The notes under the pieces are model-generated. The model ran no database searches and had not been told where the DNA came from. It worked only from the letters and a program-made list of their open reading frames with translations. Positions 8,296 to 17,556 of a DNA stretch of 64,000 nucleotides are shown here, one piece after another. The position numbers and the translations under genes are program-made. Origin of the DNA: Streptomyces sp. A3M-1-3 (lineage in GTDB: Bacteria > Actinomycetota > Actinomycetes > Streptomycetales > Streptomycetaceae). The stretch is from the NCBI RefSeq assembly GCF_024213665.1, contig NZ_JANAVP010000020.1:62001-126000 (forward strand). Reading direction: 5' to 3'. Each line of letters starts with the position of its first letter. The stretch's first letter is position 1.

Positions 8296-10167
8296 ATGCC
8301 CACGCGCCACGACATTCGTAACGTCGCCATCGTCGCCCACGTCGACCACGGCAAGACGACCCTCGTCGACGCCATGCTGAAGCAGGCCGGCGCCTTTGCC
8401 GCGCACGCCGCCGAGCACCTCGACGACCGCATGATGGACTCGAACGACCTGGAGCGTGAGAAGGGCATCACGATCCTGGCCAAGAACACCGCGGTCAAGT
8501 ACCACCCCAAGGCCGGCGGCGCCCCCGTCACCATCAACATCATCGACACCCCCGGCCACGCCGACTTCGGTGGTGAGGTCGAGCGCGGTCTGTCGATGGT
8601 GGACGCGGTCGTCCTGCTGGTCGACGCCTCCGAGGGCCCGCTGCCCCAGACCCGCTTCGTGCTGCGCAAGGCCCTCCAGGCCAAGATGCCGGTCATCCTC
8701 TGCATCAACAAGACGGACCGCCCCGACTCCCGGATCGCCGAGGTCGTCGACGAGACGTACGACCTGTTCCTGGACCTGGACGCGACCGAGGAGCAGATCG
8801 AGTTCCCGATCGTCTATGCGTGCGCCCGTGACGGCGTCGCCTCGCTGACCAAGCCGGAGGACGGCACCGTCCCGGCCGACAGCGACAGCCTGCAGCCGTT
8901 CTTCTCCACGATCCTGGAGCACGTGCCGGCCCCGGAGTACGACGAGTCCGCCCCGCTCCAGGCGCACGTCACCAACCTGGACGCCGACAACTTCCTCGGC
9001 CGTATCGCCCTCTGCCGTGTCGAGCAGGGCGAGCTGAAGAAGGGCCAGACGGTCGCCTGGATCAAGCGTGACGGCACCGTCACGAGCGTCCGCATCACCG
9101 AGCTGATGATGACCGAGGCGCTCACCCGCAAGCCGGCCGAGAAGGCGGGCCCGGGCGACATCTGCGCGATCGCCGGTATCCCGGAGATCATGATCGGCGA
9201 GACCCTGGCCGACCCCGAGAACCCGATCGCCCTCCCGCTCATCACGGTCGACGAGCCCGCGATCTCGATGACCATCGGTACGAACACCTCGCCGCTGGTC
9301 GGCAAGGGCGGCAAGGGCCACAAGGTCACCGCCCGCCTGGTGAAGGACCGCCTGGACCGCGAGCTCGTCGGTAACGTCTCGCTGCGCGTGCTGCCCACCG
9401 AGCGTCCCGACGCCTGGGAGGTGCAGGGCCGCGGTGAGCTGGCGCTGGCCATCCTCGTCGAGCAGATGCGCCGTGAGGGCTTCGAGCTGACCGTCGGCAA
9501 GCCCGAGGTCGTCGTCAAGAAGGTCGACGGCAAGACGTACGAGCCGATCGAGCGCATGACGATCGACTCGCCCGAGGAGCACCTCGGCGCCATCACGCAG
9601 CTGATGGCGACCCGCAAGGGCCGTATGGAGACGATGACCAACCATGGGTCCGGCTGGATCCGGATGGAGTGGATCGTCCCGTCGCGTGGCCTCATCGGCT
9701 TCCGTACGGAGTTCCTGACGCAGACCCGCGGTACGGGCATCGCGCACTCCATCTTCGAGGGCCACGAGCCGTGGTTCGGCGATCTGCGCACCCGTAACAA
9801 CGGTTCGCTCGTCGCCGACCGCTCCGGTTCCGTGACGCCGTTCGCGATGATCAACCTCCAGGAGCGGGGTGTGATCTTCGTCGAGGCCGGCACCGAGGTG
9901 TACGAGGGCATGATCATCGGCGAGAACTCGCGCGCCGACGACATGGACGTGAACATCACCAAGGAGAAGAAGCTCACCAACATGCGTGCGGCTTCCGCGG
10001 ACAACACCGAGAACGTGGTGCCGCCGCGCAAGCTCTCCCTGGAGCAGTCGCTGGAGTTCTGCCGCGACGACGAGTGCATCGAAGTGACCCCGGAGACCGT
10101 CCGCATCCGCAAGGTCGTCCTGGACCAGAAGGAGCGCGGCCGCGCCGCGTCGCGCGCCAAGCGCTGA
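8296..10167 (+). CDS. typA: ribosome-associated GTPase TypA/BipA
   Basis: A 623-residue translational GTPase related to EF-G that acts in ribosome assembly and stress adaptation. G1 is AHVDHGKTT (residues 14-22), followed by the switch region (EREKGITI), G3 DTPGHADFGGEVER and G4 NKTDRP, then domain 2, EF-G-like domains III/V and the TypA-specific C-terminus. The ATG at 8296 places the first beta strand (DIRNVAIVAHVD) at the N-terminus; a longer open frame upstream has no family match. It is monocistronic, with a strong terminator behind it. In S. coelicolor the typA gene neighbours the bldK peptide importer, consistent with the peptide importers here. Confidence 0.95.
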   Translation: MPTRHDIRNVAIVAHVDHGKTTLVDAMLKQAGAFAAHAAEHLDDRMMDSNDLEREKGITILAKNTAVKYHPKAGGAPVTINIIDTPGHADFGGEVERGLSMVDAVVLLVDASEGPLPQTRFVLRKALQAKMPVILCINKTDRPDSRIAEVVDETYDLFLDLDATEEQIEFPIVYACARDGVASLTKPEDGTVPADSDSLQPFFSTILEHVPAPEYDESAPLQAHVTNLDADNFLGRIALCRVEQGELKKGQTVAWIKRDGTVTSVRITELMMTEALTRKPAEKAGPGDICAIAGIPEIMIGETLADPENPIALPLITVDEPAISMTIGTNTSPLVGKGGKGHKVTARLVKDRLDRELVGNVSLRVLPTERPDAWEVQGRGELALAILVEQMRREGFELTVGKPEVVVKKVDGKTYEPIERMTIDSPEEHLGAITQLMATRKGRMETMTNHGSGWIRMEWIVPSRGLIGFRTEFLTQTRGTGIAHSIFEGHEPWFGDLRTRNNGSLVADRSGSVTPFAMINLQERGVIFVEAGTEVYEGMIIGENSRADDMDVNITKEKKLTNMRAASADNTENVVPPRKLSLEQSLEFCRDDECIEVTPETVRIRKVVLDQKERGRAASRAKR

Positions 10168-10207
10168 CCCGGCGGCGCTGACGCGCTGCTGACGCCTCGT
10201 CAGTACA

Positions 10208-10250
10208 AACGGCCCGGCCACCACGGAACCATCGTGGGGGCCGGGCCGTT
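10208..10250 (+). terminator. typA terminator
   Basis: A long hairpin: AACGGCCCGGCC (10208-10219) pairs with GGCCGGGCCGTT (10239-10250), and inside it CCACG pairs with CGTGG, leaving a 7-base loop. It starts 41 bases after the typA stop. Confidence 0.8.
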
Positions 10251-10331
10251 AGTCGTTCCGGTGGGGGCGATCAATGACAGAAATGTGCCGTCGGGTCAAC
10301 TTCTTTTGGGCAGCCGGACAATGGACACATG

Positions 10332-10358
10332 TCCGGATAGCGGCCATCGCTATCCGGA
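10332..10358. promoter_or_regulatory. 11-bp inverted repeat and TCCGGAT half-sites upstream of peptide importer 1
   Basis: Perfect arms TCCGGATAGCG (10332-10342) and CGCTATCCGGA (10348-10358) around GCCAT. A third TCCGGAT copy lies at about 10407. All sit in the gene-free stretch 10251-10646, about 290 bases before the binding-protein start. There is no T-tract, and the typA terminator is already complete upstream, so an operator is the better reading. The rest of this stretch contains AT-richer DNA likely to hold the operon promoter, but no convincing box pair. Confidence 0.5.
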
Positions 10359-10646
10359 AGTTGCGTTAACAGTCCGTTTCGCGGGTGTCTGTCTGTGATC
10401 ACTTTGTCCGGATTTCGGTCATCTGAGGGTGGCTGATGTTGTCAAAACGAGACCCTCTAAGTGTGGTTTACCGCCCAGGCGTACTTAATAGTTGGCTCCA
10501 TTGAGCTCGGGTCAATGGGTCACGCGCTGTGGGGAGCGCCGACTCACGAGCACACTCGGGGTACTTGCTTCATCGCCGTCAGGGGTGTCGGCGAGGTGTG
10601 CAAGTCCCCCTCTTGTAGTGATCAGTGGACTCATGAGGAGGAACCC

Positions 10647-12266
10647 ATGCGTGGTGCCAAGAGCGCCAAGTGGGTCGCAGGTGCGATAGTCGTGGCGTTG
10701 TCGGCGACGGCGTGCGGCGGCGGCAAGAGCGACAGTGACTCGGCTTCGAAGGAGAAGGGCAAGCCTGCGGGCTACGTCTCCATCGACGTCGGTGAGCCGC
10801 AGAAGCCGCTGATCCCGGCCGACACGAACGAGTCGCTCGGCAGCTACGTCATCCAGTCGCTGTTCACCCAGCTGCTGGACTTCGACTCGGCCGGCAAGAT
10901 CGTCTACACCAACGCCGAGTCGGTTAAGACCACGGACTCCAAGACGTGGACGGTCAAGCTCAAGTCCGGCTGGAAGTTCCACGACGGCACCCCGGTCACG
11001 GCCGAGTCGTACGTCAAGTCGTGGAACTGGTACGCCAACATCAACAACAAGCAGCAGAACGCCTTCTGGTTCTCGGACATCGCCGGCTACGCCGACGTCC
11101 ACCCGGAGAAGGGCGCTCCGAAGTCCGACAAGATGTCGGGCTTGAAGGTCGTCGACGAGACCACCTTCACCATCGAGCTCACCGCCCCGGTGCCGTACTT
11201 CGAGTACAAGCTCGGCTACGCGACCTTCGCGCCGCTGCCCGAGGTCTTCTACAAGGACACCAAGGCGTTCGGTCAGGCGCCGGTCGGCAACGGTCCCTAC
11301 ATTTTCGAGAAGTGGGACCACAAGAAGCTCATCCAGGTCAAGGCCAACCCTGACTACCAGGGCCCGAACAAGGCCCAGAACAAGGGTGTCCTGTTCAAGA
11401 ACTACGCGACGGTCGAGGCCGCGTACCAGGACCTCCTGTCCGGCAACCTGGACATGATCCGCCAGGTCGGCCCGAAGGACCTGCCGAAGTACAAGCAGGA
11501 CCTCGGGGACCGCGCGATCGAGCAGCCGTACGCGGCCATCCAGTCGCTCGTCCCGGTCTTCTACTCCAAGACCTTCAAGGGCATCGACCCGAAGGTCATC
11601 CAGGGTCTGTCGATGGCGATCGACCGCGAGACGATCACCAAGACCGTCCTCAACGGCACCCGCAAGCCGGCCACCAGCTTCATCCCCGAGGGTGTCGCCG
11701 GTAAGCAGGACCTGGGCAGCGACGTGTTCACGTTCAACGCGGCCAAGGCGAAGCAGCTGGTCACCGAGGGCGGCGGCGTCCCGGGCAACAAGTTCTGGAT
11801 CCAGTACAACGCCGACGGTGGCCACAAGGAGTGGGTGACCGCGGTCTGCGAGTCGATCCGCAATTCCACCGGCGTCGAGTGCGTCCCGGACGCCAAGCCG
11901 GACTTCCAGACCGACCTGGAAGCGCGCGACAACGACCAGGTCAAGTCGATGTACCGCGGTGGCTGGGTCGCCGACTACCCGGTGAACGCCAACTTTATGC
12001 GTGAGCTGTACGGCACCACCGCCGAGGCGAACAACGGCCGGTTCTCCGACAAGGCGGTCGACGCCGCGTTCAAGAAGGCAGACAACGCCAAGTCCCTGGA
12101 AGAGTCCATCAGGCTCTACCAGGAGGCGGAGAAGCTGGTTCTGACGAAGATGCCGGCCATCCCGCTGTGGGAGTACAAGATCAACGGCGGTCACTCCAAG
12201 GCTGTCGACAACGTGAAGGTCGACTTCCACGGTGACTTCGAGATCACCGGCGTCACCGCCAAGTAA
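10647..12266 (+). CDS. peptide importer 1, binding lipoprotein
   Basis: A 539-residue family 5 solute-binding protein (DppA/OppA type) that captures oligopeptides outside the cell. The N-terminus has a Lys-rich start, a hydrophobic helix and a lipobox-like SATAC with Cys near residue 23, followed by Gly and a Ser/Lys linker. Family blocks include TWTVKLKSGWKFHDGTPVTA and a C-terminal MPAIPLWEYKINGGHS. The start at 10647 has GAGGAGGAACCC just upstream; a longer open frame lacks family support. First gene of a five-gene operon ending at 16480, and a close paralogue of the protein at 18569. Confidence 0.92.
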   Translation: MRGAKSAKWVAGAIVVALSATACGGGKSDSDSASKEKGKPAGYVSIDVGEPQKPLIPADTNESLGSYVIQSLFTQLLDFDSAGKIVYTNAESVKTTDSKTWTVKLKSGWKFHDGTPVTAESYVKSWNWYANINNKQQNAFWFSDIAGYADVHPEKGAPKSDKMSGLKVVDETTFTIELTAPVPYFEYKLGYATFAPLPEVFYKDTKAFGQAPVGNGPYIFEKWDHKKLIQVKANPDYQGPNKAQNKGVLFKNYATVEAAYQDLLSGNLDMIRQVGPKDLPKYKQDLGDRAIEQPYAAIQSLVPVFYSKTFKGIDPKVIQGLSMAIDRETITKTVLNGTRKPATSFIPEGVAGKQDLGSDVFTFNAAKAKQLVTEGGGVPGNKFWIQYNADGGHKEWVTAVCESIRNSTGVECVPDAKPDFQTDLEARDNDQVKSMYRGGWVADYPVNANFMRELYGTTAEANNGRFSDKAVDAAFKKADNAKSLEESIRLYQEAEKLVLTKMPAIPLWEYKINGGHSKAVDNVKVDFHGDFEITGVTAK

Positions 12267-12326
12267 ACAGCCTGCGGGCCACCCCCACTCGGCCGTCACC
12301 CGCCACCGCAACTGGCGGTAGGCCCC

Positions 12327-12358
12327 GGGGCCGCTCCCTGAATCCAGGGAGCGGCCCC
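12327..12358 (+). terminator. hairpin between binding protein and permease (importer 1)
   Basis: A perfect 14-bp stem, GGGGCCGCTCCCTG (12327-12340) and CAGGGAGCGGCCCC (12345-12358), with a 4-base loop. It lies inside the operon, 60 bases after the binding-protein stop and 32 before the permease ATG. Such hairpins usually stabilise the upstream transcript or partly terminate transcription, so that binding protein exceeds permease. The paralogous gap at 20198-20251 is shorter and shows no such stem. Confidence 0.7.
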
Positions 12359-12390
12359 TGGGGCTGCAGTTATCCATATCGGAGGCAAAC

Positions 12391-13320
12391 ATGGGGCGTT
12401 ATGTCGCGCGGCGACTGCTCCAGATGATCCCGGTCTTTCTCGGGTCAACGTTGCTGGTCTTCTCCATGATGTTCGCGCTGCCCGGTGATCCCGTGCGTGC
12501 GCTCGCCGGAGAGCAGGCCGTCGATCCAGCTCAGATCGCAGCCATGAAGAAGGACCTCGGGCTCGATCTGCCGCTCTGGCACCAGTACTGGAACTATCTC
12601 GTCAATCTGTTCCAGGGCGACTTCGGCACGCAGATCGCCAGCGGGCAGCCCGTGGCCGACATCATCGCGGATGCGTTCCCGATCACGATCCGGCTCACCC
12701 TGTTCGCCTTCACCTTCACCGTGCTCGTCGGCATCTCACTCGGCGTCTTCGCCGGGCTGAAGGCCGACACGTTCCGGGACCGCGGCCTGCTCGTCCTGAC
12801 GCTGCTGCTGATCTCGGTTCCGTCGTTCGTCCTGGGCTTCCTCGCCCAGTTCTTCTTCGCCCACCAGCTCGGCTGGGTCGACCCGAACGTCAGCGCACTG
12901 GCGGAATGGAACGAGCTGTTCCTGCCGGCCGTCGTTCTCGGCTCGCTGTCCCTGGCGTACGTCGCCCGCCTCACCCGTACGTCGATCGCGGAGAACCTGC
13001 GCTCCGACTACATGCGCACCGCGGTGGCCAAGGGGCTGCCGCGCCGTCGCATCATCGGCGTACACCTGATGCGCAACTCCATGATTCCCGTGGTCACCTT
13101 CCTCGGCACCGACATCGGCGCGCTGATGGGTGGAGCGGTTGTCACCGAAGGCATCTTCAACGTTCAGGGCGTCGGCTACAACGTATTTTCCGCGCTGAGG
13201 CACCGTGAGGGCGCCACCGTCGTGGGCATCGTGACCCTGATCGTGGTCGTCTATCTCGTAGCCAGCCTGCTCGTCGACCTGCTCTACGCGGTCCTGGACC
13301 CGAGGATCCGTTATGCCTGA
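12391..13320 (+). CDS. peptide importer 1, permease DppB type
   Basis: A 309-residue inner-membrane permease. The N-terminal signature GRYVARRLLQMIPVFLGSTLL is typical of DppB/OppB, with about six membrane helices in total. The BPD_transp_1 coupling loop is visible as DYMRTAVAKGLPRRRIIGVHLMRN, the EAA motif that contacts the ATPases. GGAGG precedes the ATG. The 3' end overlaps the next permease gene by eight bases (ATGCCTGA), implying coupled translation. Confidence 0.92.
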   Translation: MGRYVARRLLQMIPVFLGSTLLVFSMMFALPGDPVRALAGEQAVDPAQIAAMKKDLGLDLPLWHQYWNYLVNLFQGDFGTQIASGQPVADIIADAFPITIRLTLFAFTFTVLVGISLGVFAGLKADTFRDRGLLVLTLLLISVPSFVLGFLAQFFFAHQLGWVDPNVSALAEWNELFLPAVVLGSLSLAYVARLTRTSIAENLRSDYMRTAVAKGLPRRRIIGVHLMRNSMIPVVTFLGTDIGALMGGAVVTEGIFNVQGVGYNVFSALRHREGATVVGIVTLIVVVYLVASLLVDLLYAVLDPRIRYA

Positions 13321-14257
13321 GGCACTCAAGGACACCGTCAAGGACCAGCCCGCCGTCGAGACCCCGGTCAATCAGCCGGTGGCCAAGGTGGGCAAGCCGC
13401 GCAGTCTCTGGTCCGACGCCTGGCACGACCTGCGCCGCAACCCGCTGTTCCTGGTCTCCGGCGTGCTGATCGCCATCCTGCTCACGATGGCGGTAGCGCC
13501 CGGCCTGTTCACCAGCGCCGACCCGCGCCACGCGGACCTCGCCAAGCACTACCTCCAGCAGCCCAACTGGGGCAGCTTCTTCCGGGAGGACTGGTTCGGC
13601 TACGACATCCAGGGCCGCTCGATCTACGCGCGTGTGATCTACGGAGCCCGTGCCTCGATCGCCGTAGCCGTGGGTGTGACCGCCATCGTCACCGCCCTGG
13701 GAACCGTGGTCGGCATGCTCGCCGGCTACTTCGGCGGCATCTGGGACACCATCTTGTCCCGGATCACCGACATCTTCTTCGGCGTTCCCTTCATCCTGGG
13801 CGCGATGGTGGTGCTGACCTCGTTCACCGAGCGTCACCTCTACGTCGTGATCCTGGCGCTGGCCTTCCTGGGCTGGACCCAGATCGCCCGTGTCGCCCGC
13901 GGTTCGGTGCTGACCATCAAGCAGGCCGACTACGTCATGGCGGCCAAGGCGCTCGGCGCCTCGACCACCCGCATCCTGCTCCGGCACATCCTGCCCAACG
14001 CCATGGCGCCGGTGATCGTCGTCGCGACCATCGCGCTCGGCGGTTACATCTCGGCCGAGGCCACCCTGTCCTTCCTGGGCATCGGTCTCGCCGAGCCGAC
14101 CGTCTCGTGGGGCGTCGACATCTCATCGGGTCAGGAGCAGCTGCGTAACGCCGCGTTTGTCCTGATCGTCCCGTCGGTCATGGTGTCGATCACTGTCCTG
14201 GCGTTCATCATGCTCGGCGATGCGGTACGCAACGCCCTCGACCCCAAGCTGCGCTGA
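13313..14257 (+). CDS. peptide importer 1, permease DppC type
   Basis: A 314-residue second permease of the heterodimer. A cytoplasmic N-terminal tail of about 35 residues carries SLWSDAWHDLRRNPLF, the OppC N-terminal motif, before the first helix. About six helices follow, with the EAA loop DYVMAAKALGASTTRILLRHILPN. The C-terminal LGDAVRNALDPKLR is a standard DppC ending. It overlaps the dppB-like gene upstream by eight bases, and the first ATPase gene starts 11 bases after its stop. Confidence 0.92.
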   Translation: MPEALKDTVKDQPAVETPVNQPVAKVGKPRSLWSDAWHDLRRNPLFLVSGVLIAILLTMAVAPGLFTSADPRHADLAKHYLQQPNWGSFFREDWFGYDIQGRSIYARVIYGARASIAVAVGVTAIVTALGTVVGMLAGYFGGIWDTILSRITDIFFGVPFILGAMVVLTSFTERHLYVVILALAFLGWTQIARVARGSVLTIKQADYVMAAKALGASTTRILLRHILPNAMAPVIVVATIALGGYISAEATLSFLGIGLAEPTVSWGVDISSGQEQLRNAAFVLIVPSVMVSITVLAFIMLGDAVRNALDPKLR

Positions 14258-14268
14258 GGGAGGCGTAC

Positions 14269-15327
14269 ATGACCATCATCGACAAGACGGCAAGCGTTCC
14301 TTCCCGGCGCGGTACGGACGACAACGGCGGCCCGCTGCTCGAAGTCCGCGACCTGCACGTGGAGTTCCACACGCGTGACGGCGTGGCCAAGGCCGTCAAC
14401 GGCGTCAACTACAGCGTCAGCGCCGGCGAGACCCTCGCCGTGCTCGGCGAGTCCGGCTCCGGCAAGTCCGTGACCGCTCAGGCGATCATGGGCATCCTCG
14501 ACATGCCCCCCGGCCGGATCCCCAAGGGAGAGATCCTCTTCCGCGGCGAGGACATGCTCAGGATGAGCAACGAGGAGCGGCGGAACATCCGCGGCCGGAA
14601 GATCGCGATGATCTTCCAGGACGCGCTGTCCTCGCTGAACCCGGTGCTCTCCGTGGGCTACCAGCTGGGCGAGATGTTCCGCGTCCACCAGGGCCTGTCC
14701 AAGAAGGAGGCCAAGGCCAAGTCCATCGAGCTGATGGACCGGGTGCGCATCCCGGCGGCCAAGGAGCGGGTGGGCGACTACCCGCACCAGTTCTCCGGCG
14801 GAATGCGCCAGCGCATCATGATCGCCATGGCGCTGGCCCTGGAGCCCGACCTGATCATCGCGGACGAGCCGACCACCGCGCTCGACGTGACCGTCCAGGC
14901 CCAGGTCATGGACCTGCTCGCGGAACTGCAGCGCGAGTACAACATGGGCCTGATCCTGATCACCCACGACCTCGGCGTGGTCGCCGACGTCGCGGACAAG
15001 ATCGCGGTCATGTACGCGGGCCGGATCGTGGAGACCGCCCCGGTGCACGAGCTGTACAAGCGGCCCGCGCACCCGTACACCCGCGGCCTGCTCGACTCGA
15101 TCCCGCGCCTGGACCAGAAGGGCCAGGAGCTCTACGCGATCAAGGGCCTGCCGCCCAACCTCACCCGTATTCCGACCGGTTGCGCCTTCAACCCGCGATG
15201 CCCGTCGGCGCAGGACATCTGCCGTAGGGACATCCCGGCCCTGCTCCCGGTCACCGAGCTGGACGGCGGCGAGCTGCCGGGCCGCGGAAGCGCGTGCCAC
15301 TTCTGGAAGGAGACGATCCATGGCTGA
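14269..15327 (+). CDS. peptide importer 1, ATPase DppD type
   Basis: A 352-residue ABC ATPase. Walker A is GESGSGKS, the signature QFSGGMRQR, Walker B LIIADEPTTALD and the switch histidine ITHDLGVV. The C-terminal oligo_HPY region contains the Cys-rich GCAFNPRCPSAQDIC ... CHFW; DppD/DppF proteins use such cysteines to bind an iron-sulfur cluster. GAGGGAGG precedes the ATG. It overlaps the partner ATPase gene by eight bases (ATGGCTGA). Confidence 0.93.
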   Translation: MTIIDKTASVPSRRGTDDNGGPLLEVRDLHVEFHTRDGVAKAVNGVNYSVSAGETLAVLGESGSGKSVTAQAIMGILDMPPGRIPKGEILFRGEDMLRMSNEERRNIRGRKIAMIFQDALSSLNPVLSVGYQLGEMFRVHQGLSKKEAKAKSIELMDRVRIPAAKERVGDYPHQFSGGMRQRIMIAMALALEPDLIIADEPTTALDVTVQAQVMDLLAELQREYNMGLILITHDLGVVADVADKIAVMYAGRIVETAPVHELYKRPAHPYTRGLLDSIPRLDQKGQELYAIKGLPPNLTRIPTGCAFNPRCPSAQDICRRDIPALLPVTELDGGELPGRGSACHFWKETIHG

Positions 15328-16480
15328 GCTCAAGAAGAGCGACGCGACCCCGTCGGAAGTCTCTGACGCCACCCCGAACGTCACCGAGGTGGAGACCGTC
15401 AACGCGGCCACCGAGGCCGCGTCGGTCGCCGCCATCGAGGCGCCCGCCCAGCGTGGTGAGCCGATCCTCCAGGTCCGCAATCTGGTCAAGCACTTCCCGC
15501 TGACCCAGGGCATCCTGTTCAAGAAGCAGGTCGGCGCGGTCAAGGCCGTGGACGGGGTCTCCTTCGACCTCTACCAGGGCGAGACCCTCGGCATCGTCGG
15601 CGAGTCCGGCTGTGGCAAGTCCACCGTCGCCAAGCTGCTGATGACGCTGGAGAGCGCGACCGCCGGCGAGGTCTTCTACAAGGGCCAGGACATCACCAAG
15701 CTGTCCGGGCGCGCGTTGAAGGCGGTCCGGCGGAACATCCAGATGGTGTTCCAGGACCCGTACACCTCGCTCAACCCCCGTATGACGGTGGGCGACATCA
15801 TCGGCGAGCCCTTCGACATCCACCCCGAGGTGGCCCCGAAGGGCGACCGGCGCCGCAAGGTGCAGGAGCTGCTCGACGTCGTCGGTCTCAACCCGGAGTA
15901 CATCAACCGGTACCCGCACCAGTTCTCCGGCGGCCAGCGCCAGCGCATCGGCATCGCCCGCGGCCTCGCGCTCAACCCGGAGATCATCATCTGCGACGAG
16001 CCGGTGTCGGCGCTGGACGTCTCCGTCCAGGCGCAGGTCATCAACCTGATGGAGAAGCTCCAGGACGAGTTCAACCTCTCCTACCTCTTCATCGCGCACG
16101 ACCTGTCGATCGTCCGGCACATCTCCGACCGGGTGGGTGTGATGTACCTCGGCAAGATGGCCGAGATCGGCACCGACCAGCAGATCTACGACCACCCGAC
16201 GCACCCCTACACCCAGGCGCTGCTGTCGGCGGTCCCGGTTCCGGACCCGGCCGCCCGCGAGGGCCGCGAGCGGATCATCCTCACCGGTGACGTCCCCTCG
16301 CCGGCCAACCCGCCGTCGGGCTGCCGCTTCCGCACCCGCTGCTGGAAGGCCGAGGAGAAGTGCGCCACCGAGGTGCCGCTGCTCGCGATCCCGGAGCGGT
16401 TCGTGGGGCAGGACACCCCGGCCGCGCACGAGTCGGCGTGTCACTTCGCTGAGGAGAAGGACGTCGTCCACGCGGCGTAG
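15320..16480 (+). CDS. peptide importer 1, ATPase DppF type
   Basis: A 386-residue second ATPase. A variable N-terminal extension of about 45 residues precedes ILQVRNLVKHFPLTQGILFK. Walker A is GESGCGKS, the signature QFSGGQRQR, Walker B IIICDEPVSALD and the switch IAHDLSIV. The C-terminal part has SGCRFRTRCWKAEEKC and a last CHF, matching the Cys motif of the partner. It ends the operon; a terminator follows at 16530. Confidence 0.93.
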   Translation: MAELKKSDATPSEVSDATPNVTEVETVNAATEAASVAAIEAPAQRGEPILQVRNLVKHFPLTQGILFKKQVGAVKAVDGVSFDLYQGETLGIVGESGCGKSTVAKLLMTLESATAGEVFYKGQDITKLSGRALKAVRRNIQMVFQDPYTSLNPRMTVGDIIGEPFDIHPEVAPKGDRRRKVQELLDVVGLNPEYINRYPHQFSGGQRQRIGIARGLALNPEIIICDEPVSALDVSVQAQVINLMEKLQDEFNLSYLFIAHDLSIVRHISDRVGVMYLGKMAEIGTDQQIYDHPTHPYTQALLSAVPVPDPAAREGRERIILTGDVPSPANPPSGCRFRTRCWKAEEKCATEVPLLAIPERFVGQDTPAAHESACHFAEEKDVVHAA

Positions 16481-16529
16481 TTCTCCGTACGCGTGGTAGG
16501 CGTCGTACACGTCGTACGCGTTCACAGGG

Positions 16530-16554
16530 CGCCCGGGCCGTTACGGCCCGGGCG
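16530..16554 (+). terminator. terminator of peptide importer 1
   Basis: Perfect 11-bp arms CGCCCGGGCCG and CGGCCCGGGCG with a 3-base loop (TTA), 50 bases after the operon stop, followed by TCCTCTTGTCT. Confidence 0.8.
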
Positions 16555-16630
16555 TCCTCTTGTCTGATGCTCTGATGTTCCGCCGGGGCGCCTCCATGAT
16601 TCACCTCGGTGCCTCGCCTTCAATGGGCCC

Positions 16631-17455
16631 GTGCTGAATGGACGTCAGATCACCAGGACCACCACCGACGAAGAGCCCCGGCCCACCCGCCGGACCCTGT
16701 TCACCGGTGCGGCGCTCGCCCTCGGGGCGGCGGCGCTCGTCCCGTTCGCCGCGGCCGGACGCGCGTACGCCGCCGCGGCCGGGCCGGTCATCTTCGACTG
16801 CTCGGCGTGGGGCGCCAGAGCCCCGAGCAGTCCCGTCAGGGTCTTGTCCGCACCGCCGCGGAGGATCATCGTGCATCACACGGCCACCGCGAACGTGACC
16901 GACTACTCGCAGGCGCGGGCCTTCGCGCTGGCGCGGGCGATCCAGACGTACCACATGGACACCCACGGCTGGATCGACACCGGCCAGCACTTCACGATCA
17001 GCCGGGGCGCGTATGTGACGGAGGGCCGGCACCACAGCCTGGCCGAGTTGCGCGGCGGCGAGCGGCATGTCGAGTCGGCGCACTGCGTCGGGCAGAACAC
17101 CGTCGCCATCGGCATCGAGAACGAGGGCACGTACAGCACGGTCGAACCGCCCATCGTCCAGTACGCGGCGCTGGTGGAGCTGTGCGCGACGGTCTGCCTG
17201 CAGTACGGGCTGCCGGCGTCCGAGATCTACGGACACCGCGACTTCAACGCCACCGCATGCCCGGGCGACCGGCTCTACGCACTGCTGCCACAGCTGCGCC
17301 AGGACGTGGCGGCCAGAACCGGCGACGACGTGTCGGAGCCGCTCTGGAACGGCGTCAGGAACAAGGACTGGGGCGTGGGCTGGGGCGAGCGAGCTGGTCG
17401 TCTGTCCGAGTACCTGCCGGACAGCGCGCTCGACCTGGGGCGCGACCGCGAGTGA
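16631..17455 (+). CDS. Tat-exported PGRP-type N-acetylmuramoyl-L-alanine amidase
   Basis: A 274-residue cell-wall amidase that cuts between MurNAc and the stem peptide. The N-terminus carries PTRRTLFTGAALALG, a twin-arginine signal, with cleavage near AAGRAYAAA (about residue 48). The catalytic domain starts DCSAWGARAPSS; the zinc ligands are expected in IIVHHTATA and in YGHRDFNATACPGD. No separate wall-binding domain is present. The GTG at 16631 is the first start giving the full Tat signal. It sits alone between the two importer operons; an amidase next to peptide importers suggests use or recycling of wall peptides, but that is only context. Confidence 0.85.
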   Translation: MLNGRQITRTTTDEEPRPTRRTLFTGAALALGAAALVPFAAAGRAYAAAAGPVIFDCSAWGARAPSSPVRVLSAPPRRIIVHHTATANVTDYSQARAFALARAIQTYHMDTHGWIDTGQHFTISRGAYVTEGRHHSLAELRGGERHVESAHCVGQNTVAIGIENEGTYSTVEPPIVQYAALVELCATVCLQYGLPASEIYGHRDFNATACPGDRLYALLPQLRQDVAARTGDDVSEPLWNGVRNKDWGVGWGERAGRLSEYLPDSALDLGRDRE

Positions 17456-17556
17456 CGCACCTGCCCCCGCCCGGCTGAAGCCTGCTTGCACCAGAGGGCG
17501 CCACCGCCCGACAGTGGCCCGATGGACTTCGCAACTCAAGTCATCGCGGTGGACGC

